A stretch of DNA of 64,000 bases. Source: Tricholomella constricta. Taxonomy: Eukaryota > Basidiomycota > Agaricomycetes > Agaricales > Lyophyllaceae. The notes below the pieces were generated by a model. That model ran no database searches. It had not been told where the DNA came from and was given only the letters and a program-made list of their open reading frames with translations. Position 1 is the first letter of the stretch. Every line of letters starts with the position of its first letter. Below are positions 12,341 to 22,930 of the stretch, piece by piece. The position numbers and the translations under genes were made by a program. The stretch lies in NCBI GenBank assembly GCA_013368375.1, contig JAACJP010000007.1:1116001-1180000 (forward strand). Direction: 5' to 3'.

Positions 12341-12759
12341 TTGCAACGTTGATGGTGGGTGTCTTGTGCCAAGCTTCATCACCGTCGACCCGTCTGAGCT
12401 CCCGCCCGACACCTTCACGCTATCTTCGAAGTGGCTTCTCGATCAACCGTGAGGCTCAATCCGTCAGGAGACCACCTAGGCCGCAAGAGTCTCAGTTTTG
12501 AGGTCAATGGCGGCAAATTTCCTACTTCTCAACTCGGCCACATTGATGTGCTTTGCCGCCGTTTTGCTTTGTATCATAGGGACAAGGAGAATTGCGCGTA
12601 GCCCTCATCTTGCGCCACAACAAACCTTCTCCCATCGAAGACGCTACCACAACACATTCCAGCGGGTATCGTAGTTTATAAGCACGCTTCGTCAAAAAAT
12701 CAATAATGGAATGCCATCGATGCTTGCAAAGGATTTAGAGCTCATACCACGACAAGGCC
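12341..12759. other. Spacer between duplicated units
   Basis: This 419-base stretch is not part of the repeated similarity. It holds the upstream region of DUF4246 copy 1, with no gene seen. Confidence 0.5.
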
Positions 12760-15317
12760 CTGGAAACTCTCCTCCGTAAACTACAGTCTCAGCTACTTAC
12801 GCATATATCAAGTGTAACGGGACGAGGGGCCCTCGATGTCTTCGCCGCAAAGGGTGAAGTTGAAAAGTAAGCCTAAATCGGCGAACGCGAAGCGATTAAA
12901 CGAAGACGCGTCGTCGATTATGGACATTGCGGCGGTTTAGAAATGATTAGGACATACTGGGAGGGTGAAGTTCTAATACTGTGGATAGAGAGTATATTTG
13001 ATCATGATGGGCCGGAAAGGCGAATAACTTCGACTAGTCAATTAAAATGGACCATTCCCAGCTAAGCCTGATGGAAAAGCAGAAACACCGACCTACAGGT
13101 CCCAGCAATAATCGTTCCACAGAGGCCTGATCGACGTAGTGTAGTCAGCATTGACGGAATATACCAATTTATACTGCATTACTTCAGAAGATTGTATGCA
13201 ACAACTCAATGCTCGCAAAGCGAAAACTGGTGCTGTGCAAACGCCTCCCCATTCTCGACCACAAAGTTCTTCCTCTCCTCCATGAGTTGTAGCCTCACCT
13301 CCTTCGCCTCCCCCAGCCCAATCGGGAACTCATCCACGTCCCCAAAAATATGATTTCTCAGCTCCAGCGGCAATTCCGCGATCGCATTCCCCCTCGGCGT
13401 CTTCCCTCCGGCGGCCACCACCTTCTCGCTCCACCACTCCTTCTGCTGGCACGGAACATTCGCCGTCGACACAACCCTAATTCCAGGGTCCACCAAGAAC
13501 AGCGCCACGATCTTCCTGTGCCCTGGCTTCGTCGGGTCTGCGAGCCTGAAGGGCTGCACCTGGTGCTGCAGGATGTTGGGCCAGGTAAGGAGGCGCCCCT
13601 CGCGCGTCTCGACTGTGCCGACATCCTGGATGCCCGGCCCGTATGACTCGCAGCCGAAGACGGCGGGCAGCCAGTCGTGGTCGTCTTGCTCGAGGTGGAA
13701 TTCCAGGGCGTCAGTGTTGGACTGCTGCCGGAAGGCGAGGTGCGAGGGCGTGACGTTGTGAGAGTCATAGTAGTAGATCGCCGAGGCACAGATGTGTTCG
13801 TTCTGCAATACGACTATGATCAGGGATAGGAGGGTGGACAGGGACAGGGGAAGGGCTCACCATCTTCCCCTCGACGTGCCAGGACCCGCCCTCGTACGCC
13901 TGCTTCTCGGGCGTAAGATGAATATTGGCAAGCTTTACGATTACCTGGATCCCGCGTTTTTTATACTTCCTCCACAGATCCACTGTCTTGACCTCCTCTT
14001 TCTCCCCTACCTCATCATCAGCAGGCGGCACGAACTCCCCGGGCTCTGGCAGCACAACCCTCCTTATCTCCTCATACCATTCTTCCCTCCTATCGTAGAA
14101 ATCATCAGAACTTTCAAACTCCCCCTGCTGGGGGCCCTCCTCCTCGGGCAAGTCCTCGAGGTCCGGTTCGTACTCGCCATTGTAGTAAGAGATGCGGAGC
14201 TCGGTGGAGTCGTCGAGCAGCGGCGTGAGGGTGCGGTTCCACAGCGGGATGGCACATGCGATCAGCTGCTCGAGCACGGAGTACAGCTCACGGTGCTGCT
14301 CCGGATGCAGGTTGTTGACGTAGCTCGTAATCCTTTTGATGCCGCAAGGTGAGAGAGGCGTACTATGGGAGATAGACGAGAGGGACATACTTCGCGGTGC
14401 CCTCGCCCCCGGAGAGATCGACCTCGCAGGGGAGCCATTGGAAGCGCCGGCTGAAGGGTGCTGTGCTATCGTCGCCCTCATGACGATAGTGATAAGAAGA
14501 CTCAATGGAGGCTTCTTCGAGCGGGGGTACAGGGATGGTCAGGCCTTCCCCGCTCCGCTGGATGCAATCGTCGAGCCCCACGAGGCTATCGGGCAAGATC
14601 CTACTCCTGCCGTAGATCAGAGGGAAGAGGGAAGGGTGCACGAGGTCAAGGACCTTCTCATCGGACCCTGGATGCCAGTCCTTCTCCCACGCGGGCATCT
14701 GTTCGAGCGGGGCGACAGCTGCCTTGAGCGCCTCTTTGAGCGGCGCAGGTACAGCATGGTCAGATTTGACGACGTCGCCATTGTACACGATGACAGACCA
14801 GGTCTTCTCGAAGGTCTTGGCCTTGTACTGGAGTTCGGCGATGCACCAATCGACCATCGATTCGGTGATATCCTTCTCAGGGGCAGCTGCCAGGGCCTCT
14901 GCACGCCATTTGGCTACGATGCCATCGTCGGCAATCTGTCAAAGCTGGAGCGCCAGGCGTCTGCAGAACGAGACGCGCAGATAGACCTTCTTGTGCCAGT
15001 CGGGCTTGTCGGTGATCTCGTTCATGAGACGCAGCATGGTGAATTCGCGGAGAGTGGTGAGGGGCAGTCTGTAGCCAATGCATTCAGTGTTGAACGCAGC
15101 CGTGCTAGGAGCCCCAAGTACGTACTGAACCGATCCGTCCGCGAGATCCTTCTCGTTAAGCGCATTCCTAAAGAGCTTACGGTCTTGGCCGTTTTGAGGA
15201 GGGCTGAAGTTGAGAGGGAGCCCGAAGCCAGGGAGGGTGAAGCGGGTGAACTGGGGTACGTCGGTCGACATGACAGATCATTGAGATAGGAATCCATGAT
15301 GGCCAGATAATGGTTGA
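12760..15317 (-). repeat. Tandem duplication, unit B (contains DUF4246 copy 2)
   Basis: Partner of unit A at 9628-12340, same orientation, same gene and flanks. It is shorter mainly because it lacks the acidic/basic repeat tract of copy 1 and has shorter introns. Confidence 0.85.
13206..15271 (-). CDS. DUF4246 family protein, copy 2
   Basis: ATG at 15271 (MSTDVPQFTRFTLPGFGLPL), TGA at 13206. Exons I could place: 15271-15126, 15068-14987, then from 14935. The 57-nt and 51-nt introns have donors GTACGT and GTCTAT. A later intron starting GTATGT joins GGEGTAK to ITSYVNNLHPEQH. All blocks of the family are present (LVHPSLFPLIYGRSRILPD, GIQVIVKLANIHLTPEK, GGSWHVEGK, IYYYDSHNVTPSHLAFRQQ, GHRKIVALFLVDPG). 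It is nearly colinear with copy 1 but lacks the E/K/A repeat. Both start regions retain similar short upstream sequence, so the two copies may share regulation. Family function is unknown; an Fe(II)/2OG oxygenase-like fold is possible. Confidence 0.88.
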
Positions 15318-16042
15318 CGGTGGGACAAAGATGACGTCCGCGCTGATGGATTTGATTTTTGGCTTGGAACTAGATAATTGTGAATAATGCAGATAAAGTG
15401 TACACATGTTGACTGAAGGCCGATACTGCAGGTTTAGACGAGATCGTGGTTACGCGACTTTCAAGCCGCAGCCTTTCTTCCCATGCAGTGCAGACTGGGA
15501 CGGTAACCCCAGAAATTGCGAGATCAGCTGTGCAAGCCTTCATGTTGCAGCATCCAGTCAACCCCGGCCTTCGCTTGCTACAAGCCAGTATTCAACCCAT
15601 TCTCGGTGGATTCTCGACATGACACATTCTGTAGTTTATTTTGATGAATAAATTTAGTGTCAAGAATGAAAGAAGACAGCTTACATCATAGGACGCGAAC
15701 CATTTTAGCACTTGCCTGGAGAAAGATCATTCGGTGATGCAGTGGCATGTCGTCCGCAGCAGGAACTCCAACAGACCTTCAGGGCTGTCAGGCTTGCAGA
15801 GATCGCGCGCGGAGGGCAGGAGAACGCGCTCACGGCCTGTAATACATATGATAAAGCTTGGACGAACGTGGTGGGAAAGAAGCACGTCGGAACAGCCACC
15901 GCGGCATCGGAGCTTTATTAGCTTTTGGCCTCCTGCCTCTATCACCTTTATACGGTTTCCGTCTCTTCTACATCGGGCTCCCTCATCCTCAAGACGTTCC
16001 TTTTCTATCACACACCGCGACGTACAACTAATTCCCAACACC
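15318..16042. other. Divergent intergenic region
   Basis: Between the DUF4246 copy 2 start (minus) and the OSBP gene start (plus). It should contain both promoters. A pyrimidine-rich stretch (about 15930-16040) precedes the OSBP ATG, as is common in basidiomycete promoters. No other gene seen. Confidence 0.5.
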
Positions 16043-18003
16043 ATGGCTGCCAGCGATGCCACGACTCCTGTCCATACACCTGTTGACGACGACGCTCCTG
16101 GACCCCCGATATCCGTTCCTGACTCTGCGGATACTGGTGAAGGAGGAAAGATTAAAATGATTGTTCAGCTGGTGAAGAAATGCCTCGGTGTAAAGGATAT
16201 CGCAGCGATGTTAGCCCACCCATTCCATGTTCAGAGCAGTACTCATTGCATCACAGGCGACTTTCACTACCAGCATCTCTGTTGGAACCCATACCGAACC
16301 TGGAGTACTGGCATTATCTTGATAGGCCAGATATATTTGCTGCGTTGCGTTGCCCGTCTTTTCTTGGATAGGTCATCGTCTAATCTCAATCTATAGCATC
16401 AATGATTCCAATGACCCCTTCGAACGCATGTTAGCCGTCCTCAGGTTCGCCTTTACGAAGGATCTCAAATTTATAGTCAGTTCCATACCTCCGCGTTACC
16501 GCCGCTCACGCTTATGTGGTCACTCTAGCACGGGAAGGTCTGCAAGCCATATAACTCGGTTCTAGGCGAGCACTTTCGCGCCCACTGGGATATCGTTCCC
16601 CTAGCCTATCCCGATGAACCCACAAAGCCCCCCTTACCTCTCATCTATACCACTCCTGCCGGCTCATCTAGCGCCGTCGATCCTATAACCGTCATTTCCG
16701 AGACCGCCAGTGTCAAAAGCACGAAAAGTTCGAAGAGCACACGCAGCGGGCTCAGCTTCCTATCGAAGCCCGGGAAGAGCCCATCTACAGCAGCAACCTC
16801 TCCTCAGCAGCCCTCCGAGGTCGACGCGGTCAATGCACAGATATCTAGTCTCAACCTTGCCGACGCTGAGGGCGAACCATCACGGCTGCGTGTGGTTTAT
16901 GTAACGGAGCAGGTCTCCCATCACCCGCCAGTCTCGGCGTATTTCGCAACGTGTCCTGCACGCTCACTTCAGCTGTCTGGAATCGATCAGATATCGGCCA
17001 AGGTTTCGGGTACGACACTGCGTGTTGCCCCAGGCCAGTACAACCAGGGTCTGTTCGTGAACATCACGGGTGGACATGGTAAGGGTGAACGATACCATAT
17101 AACCCATCCCATTGCATCAGTCAATGGGATTCTGAGGGGTAGTTTTTACGTCACTGTGGGCGACTCGACAATTATCACATGTGAAGGGGGAAAACCTGGA
17201 CAGCAATATAGGACGATCATCGAATACAAGGAGGAGGTACGCTGTCACACCCTTGAGACTACAGCCCCCCATTTTGACCTTTTTTTTTCCTACCAGTCCT
17301 GGCTTGGAAAAGCCCATTTCCTCCTTGAGGGCGTGATCCATACCGTGCATGAGGGCGACACGGAGCACAAAGAGTGGACGAAAGTCAAACACGTGCCGCA
17401 GTCGCGCGTTGTCGCGGTCTTCGACGGATCATGGCGGGGGCAAATCCGCTGGCGGCGCGTCGGACTCGGCTCCTACCCGCAACTCAAATCATCTGCCGCC
17501 TCGTCACCTGTCCCCTCGCACGAGACCCTCCCGCGGACACCACTATCGTCAGCTGCCGCGTCCAAATTGGAGTTGGTCGGCCATGACGAGGAGTATGTCA
17601 CCTTGTTGGATCTGTCGACCTTGAAGGTCGTGCCGAAGACCGTGCGCCCGCTCGAGAAGCAGCTCCCGCACGAGAGCAGGAAGCTATGGGTCAGTGTGAC
17701 TGATAACTTAGTAAAGAAGGAATTTTCGGAGGCGACAAAGGAGAAGGTTGCGATTGAGCAGAAGCAGCGCGACGAGGCGGCGGAGAGGAAGAGGAAGGGT
17801 GTTGAGTACGTGTTGTCTTTCTTTCCTCTCTCGGCCAGGGTCTAATTGATATTGATAGATTCGTTCCTCGATACTTTGAGAAAGACATAGAGAAGGGCTA
17901 TGCCAACCTCACCGCGGAAGGGTGGACTGCAGTCGAGGAGGAGCTCAAGGAGGATTCCTCCTTCTGCATAGAGGGGTCGGAGAACGCCCAGCTGTTATCA
18001 TGA
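16043..18003 (+). CDS. Oxysterol-binding protein family lipid transfer protein (short, no PH domain)
   Basis: Moves sterols or phosphoinositides between membranes. ATG at 16043 begins MAASDATTPVHTPVDDD and then KIKMIVQLVKKCLGVKDIAAM. Spliced exons give the ORD: LSLPASLLEPIPNLEYW, DRPDIFAA, NDSNDPFERMLAVLRFAFTK, the YNSVLGEHFRAHWD-like lid/tunnel region, the family signature EQVSHHPPVSAYFATCP, and KAHFLLEGVIHTVHEGD. A Ser-rich insert (ASVKSTKSSKSTRSGLS) and a second low-complexity insert (SSAASSPVPSHETLPRTP) lie inside the domain. The end is a charged helix (EKQKQRDEAAERKRKGVE) with FVPRYFEKD, stopping at TGA 18001. There is no PH or ankyrin domain, as in yeast KES1-type proteins. At least five short introns. 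Confidence 0.92.
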
Positions 18004-19365
18004 TAATCAAGGTCTCCGAGCCGTACCCCACCCTGCATTTGCCTTTCGTGTCCTCGCCATATACATACCATCACATACCTACGCAGGTAACGCTGCGCTG
18101 CATCTTTCTTCTACCCTGTACTTTCTGCAATTTTCTGGATTCTGCGTCAACCGATTATTCCGGGCCGAGGGTCCGTCGCTGACTCTCCTCTCTTATCAAG
18201 TGATTCCTCTGCTTCTCATATTCTCGGTCATACGTTAAACAGGGAGTTCATTAATGGTTAAATTCATCATGCTTCACCAGTGACTCCGGGATGCGGCCGA
18301 CTGGCAAATGTGTACTAGCTTGACAAGGATATTCTTCATTTTCCCCCGCTACACACTGGGATGGACTAATACGTAGGCATTTCCTGATTTCGCGCCAGGC
18401 CTGCCTAACACGTCATTCCGGAGACTCTTCAGCACATTCATGCAGCTTCGTGTGATACTGGAGAATACGCTGAAGTGAGTCAAGCAGTTTATTTACGAGC
18501 TGAAGCCATGCCCAAGGCCATAATCTCCGAAAGCAGTCTGCGATTCGTGTCTCTTTCGTCTTTCATTATCTGTCTTCCGGCACATCCTATTTTCAGGACC
18601 CCACCACAATGACACCGCGCTCATATGCTCATAGGTCAAGGAGGACGGCGCCGTATTATGACACGGGTCTTTTGTACACGCGTTATATTCGGGAGGAGGA
18701 TTCCAGACATCTAGGACATCTCTGATTGTGATGCGCTCAGAGTGGAGAGAGAAGCCTCTCACATGAGTTCATCATCTGGATTATCGGGTCGAACACCCGG
18801 CACCTCCGTTCTCACAATAGCTTGGCGACAAGGCCTCCATATTTCATCTTCTCCCGCGAATGGTGGAGACGAAACACACGGACGACCCTCAGTTTTTATC
18901 TATCCTTGTCCTCGATCTCTTGCTTGAATGCACCAGGGCTACGCCTGGTGCCGGAAAATCGGCCCACGTAAAGATCAACGAGAGCCTCTCGGCCCGTTTG
19001 GGGCGTTGATTGGCGCCCAAAATTTGCTAACCTGCTGCTGCTGAATGTCGTCTCCAGGAGCTTTTCCTCCTTCTCTGGGGGGTCTTTACTCTTCCTGGAA
19101 TATCTGTGAACCAGGTGGCTTCCCTAAATGATGAATTATTCCTCTTCCAACGCCCGGTTTTCCTGGCATGCCTCCGCGTGACCATTTCGGGCCTATTTTT
19201 GGAGTGACTTCGTAAGTTACAAGGGGATGTACCTGGAAGGTCTATTCCATCATCTTTTCTACTTGCAGGACATCACATTGGACCGGAGATGCGTCAAAAC
19301 GGATCAGGCCCGAATAGACTTATAGTCCAAGTTTCAGTGGATTTCTATCCCAGACTTCATCGTAC
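18004..19365. other. Intergenic, no supported gene
   Basis: A 1.36-kb stretch between OSBP and P450 genes, both on plus. The longest open frame (18762-18493, minus) has no motif and an atypical composition. It should hold the P450 promoter; nothing else recognised. Confidence 0.45.
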
Positions 19366-21309
19366 ATGACGCTTCCCCACTTCATCCCATTGGTACTTGG
19401 CCTTTGGATCAGTATCAGCATTGTACAATGGATTCATAGACTCTGCTTTCATCCATTGCGATCCTTCCCTGGCCCGCGACTGGCAGCTGCAACGAAGTGG
19501 TACCGCACCTATTTTGATGTTGCATTGAAGGGCAGTTGGCTTCCACATCTCGAACGTCTACATGACAAGTACGGTAGGTGCCGCTCAAAAGGTCCTTGAA
19601 TCCCAAGTAGCTAATTTTCCAATCGCGGGCAGGTGAGGTTGTTAGAATTGGACCGAATGAGGCATGTTGTTCATACATATAACTATGGAGAAGGGTTGTT
19701 CATGATTCTATAATTGTCTACAGCTTCACTTCAGCAGCTCGCGTGCATACGCAACGATTTACGCTTCGGGGTCTCCGTTCACGAAGGAACCTTCCCTTTA
19801 CAAATCCTTTGCCATGGATGATGGGTCGTTCGCCATTGTGGACCCTCACAAATCGAAGAGGAGGAGAGAAATGCTACTTCCATTGTTTTCTCGACGTGCT
19901 GTACTAAAGCTCGAGAGCGTCATTCAGGAAAAGGCTTGTGTCGTCGTTTAATAAGCACTCTTGTGAAATCAGGCTTGACGCGTTAATTTATCCCCACATG
20001 CAGATTGATTCCTTGATCGCGCGGATCCTGGCCCATGGTTCGAGGCCCGTCGATCTTTCCCTCGCTTTTCGATGCACCACATTCGACACCATCGCGGACT
20101 ATTGTTTCGCGCAGTCATTCGGCGCTCTGAATGCACCCTATTTCAAGCATTCGCTCCTAATCAACATGCAAGCATCCATTGAGTACTTCTGGGTTATTCG
20201 TCACTTCCCATTCATCCTACCCATGGCGACCGCCGCCATTCCAGGGTGGCTCGCCCAGCGGGTCAGCCCTCTCTATAGAGAATTTGATGCCGTACGCGAG
20301 CAGATCGAGGCAACGATGGACAAGTTTCTTCGCATGGATGAGTCGGAGGAAGGGCTCGGCTTTGCCACGGACGCCGTGCGCGAGACTGTTTTTCATCACT
20401 TGATTCGACCCAAGTCGGAGTCGGCGAAAGAGCAGAACACGCCTTCGAGGAAGGCGCTGCTGGACGAGGCGCTCGTCCTCCTTCAGGCTGGAAGCGATAC
20501 AGTCGGGCATACGTGCATCCTTGGGACGTTCCATGCGCTGCGTGATGAGCACGTACTCGCAAACCTTATGCGCGAGCTCCGGGAGGTGTGGCCCGAGAAA
20601 GAAACACACGTCGGCTATGCCATGCTTGAGAAATTGCCATACTTGGTTGGTTCAATCTACCCCGCGTTGCTGTCCTTTTTCCTTCTTTTGACGATCAGCA
20701 CAGACGGCGTTTATCAAAGAGTCGCTGCGTATTTCGCACGGTGTCATCACTCCTCTGGCGAGAGTGGTGCATGAGGAGACCTCCATTGCAGGGTATACCA
20801 TCCCCTCCGCTGTACGCCACTTCATCTGACGTGTCGCATGGTCTGATAATTTCGTGTCTAGACGATAGTTTCGACGGGATCAACATTCCTGCATAACGAT
20901 CCTACAGTATTCCCTGATCCCACGAAATTCGATCCAGAAAGGTGGTTAAAGCCGAAGGACGACAATCTAAGGGAGCTTGAAAGCCATTTCGTACCATTTT
21001 CGCGTGGACCCAGAATGTGCCTGGGCTTCAAGTGCGTCTTTCATGTGTCTTATTTTTCAATTTTAAACTCATGCCCGTTCCCTCGCAATCAGCCTTGCGT
21101 GGTGCGAACTTTATCTCATCTTTGCCAATCTATTCCGCAAGCTTGACCTTGAGCTCTATGAAACAACGTACGTCAATGTCTTTTCTTTAATGCGTCGGAC
21201 TCTGACTGTCTTTACCTACAGGGAAGAGGACTTTCGGTTCAAGGAGATTTTTGTACCGGTACGACTGGGAAGGCATCTTCATGCGCTCGCCAGAGAGAGA
21301 CCTGTCTAA
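19366..21309 (+). CDS. Cytochrome P450 monooxygenase
   Basis: A membrane-anchored heme oxygenase. ATG at 19366 begins an N-terminal anchor (LPHFIPLVLGLWISISIVQW) and then the proline-rich hinge HPLRSFPGPRLAA. Downstream are the C-helix region (DPHKSKRRREMLLPLFSRRA), the I-helix oxygen-activation motif AGSDT in LVLLQAGSDTVGHTC, the K-helix ExxR (KESLR), the meander FDPERW, and the heme-binding loop FSRGPRMCLGF with its Cys ligand. TAA at 21307. Introns are 50-70 nt, including small ones around 19580-19640 and 21030-21090. The arrangement resembles trichodiene-oxygenase-like fungal P450s, but I cannot assign a CYP family or substrate. No other secondary-metabolism gene is adjacent, so it looks like a stand-alone P450. 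All key residues are present. Confidence 0.93.
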
Positions 21310-22551
21310 GCCATTCTCAGCTTTTGATCAATGGCACCGTTCCGTTTTTCACGATTTTACTTCTTATTAAGCTGTATCTTTCTACGCGCCCATCTTTGGG
21401 ATGGAAGAGTCTCCCTGAATTCTATGGATGCGAGCCGCGACACAACTCGAAAGGCGCTGTACTGCTAATTCAAATTCGAGGATCAGGTAGCTGTAGCAAC
21501 TTGTCAGAATCTGTCCAAAAAATCACACAGGTCGCGGTCGCATCGTGTGAGAACCCCAGCTCGTCATGATCTTGTTAGATGTTCTTCCAAAAACCAGAAG
21601 TCCGGCCTCTTCCTTTGCCTTCTGAAAAGCGTACCTGACCACGACATATGACTGCAAGACACACGACATGAGGAATCGGATGCGATACAATCAAAAACAA
21701 GGTGCAGCGTCCGCGTGAAGGCTTTTGGTGTCAAGTGATCTCCAAAGGTGAGAACATGGGTACAACAAGATGTCTATGAGCACGGAATGGTGATTCTTTA
21801 GCGGATCGGATTGTACGCAGAAAACGGGCAGCCAGAGATCAAGAGCGTATGAAAGCATGCGACTTGACTTACCTGCACGGAATATCCGTTGTCCAAAAGC
21901 GTTAAAGATCGAGAAGAGAACCTTGAGTCTTCTTCCATTACCCGCTTGATTTTCCTTGCAATCAAGAGACGTCGCTGTAGTTGACTCGTCATGAACACAC
22001 ATCTCTTGCTTCGCCACCCAGTTTAGCCCTGACGAATCAGTTGACCTCCTCTTTCTTGACAAGTTCAATTTCGACAAGTTCTATCTCGACCGTGAAGGCT
22101 TTGTGGACCTCGACCCGAAGAGGCACAAAATAGAAGTCAGTCTCTATCTTCAAAGTCGAATAGTTGATGCAGAGGAACGGGCTAAGAAAGTCAATGGTAA
22201 AATTGGCGCACATGGAGCAACATGCGACGAACAAAGGGGCGGAGGGTGAGGCTAGGTGACATCGCCATTTTCATCGGCGATGTGACCTTTGAGAATGGGT
22301 GCTTGATTTAAATGGGGACTCGACTGCTGGCAAAGCGAGGTTGCATTGATTGACGAAGAAGGAAATTTCTTACATGCCTTGTCCACGTCCTCTGATGGCT
22401 TCGGCGCATCGTCGTCGACGATGTGAAAGATTTACAAGGGCGGAGGTGGTCGATATGAGCGGACTGATGCTAGGGGAATCAGGTTTTACATACGGTTTGA
22501 CGAATGGGCAACTTTGACGCCATCGAGGGGCATAACCAGAGGATAAAGATG
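21310..22551. other. Intergenic upstream of the retrotransposon
   Basis: Overlapping short open frames on the minus strand (22234-21691) contain a Val/Glu-rich segment (VEIELVEIELVKKEE) but no recognisable domain. I do not call a gene. Confidence 0.4.
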
Positions 22552-22556
22552 ACCAC
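22552..22556. repeat. Target-site duplication, left copy (ACCAC)
   Basis: ACCAC immediately precedes the left LTR and is repeated at 28193-28197 immediately after the right LTR. Five bases is the usual target duplication of Ty3-type elements. Confidence 0.9.
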
Positions 22557-22900
22557 TGGAAGGGCGCCGTCGGGGGCGCGCCTACACTAGCTAGTCGTCT
22601 TAGGTTCACGCGATAGACAGGGCAATGTTATCTTCGTTGCGCGGGGGGGAAGTTAACTACTGATCTACAGGAAATGAAAATGTGACTAACCTTCGTTGCG
22701 CGGGGGGGAAGTTAGGAGCGCAACGAAGGCCGGGGGTTAAAGTATGAAGTGCTGAGTTTAGGGTGGTCAGAAATGAAAGAAGCTAGATAATATGTAATTG
22801 ACGTGAAAGTGTAATAGCTGGTAAGAAGCATACATCAAGATTCTAATCCGAGGACCCGTGAGGGTCCCGAGCGAGTGGTGAGCCTGGCAGCAGGCTTACA
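22557..22900 (-). repeat. LTR, 3' LTR of the element
   Basis: 344 bp. It contains two 24-bp direct copies of a G-run motif (CTTCGTTGCGCGGGGGGGAA plus GTTA, at 22632-22655 and 22691-22714). An inverted partner of the motif's first 11 bases lies at 22718-22728. A perfect 6-bp-stem hairpin, GGACCC-gtga-GGGTCC, lies at 22852-22867. Such elements may shape transcription or polyadenylation. Confidence 0.95.
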
Positions 22901-22916
22901 CCCCTCCCCACCAAAA
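22901..22916 (-). other. Polypurine tract
   Basis: On the element strand the sequence next to the 3' LTR is TTTTGGTGGGGAGGGG, a purine-rich tract in the expected place for plus-strand DNA priming. Confidence 0.85.
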
Positions 22917-22930
22917 GAATGTGGCGTCTC

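Noticed and set aside
16000..21309. OSBP and P450 genes as part of a sterol or terpenoid biosynthetic cluster
   Set aside because: No synthase, transferase, transporter or cluster regulator is nearby; adjacency alone is not enough.
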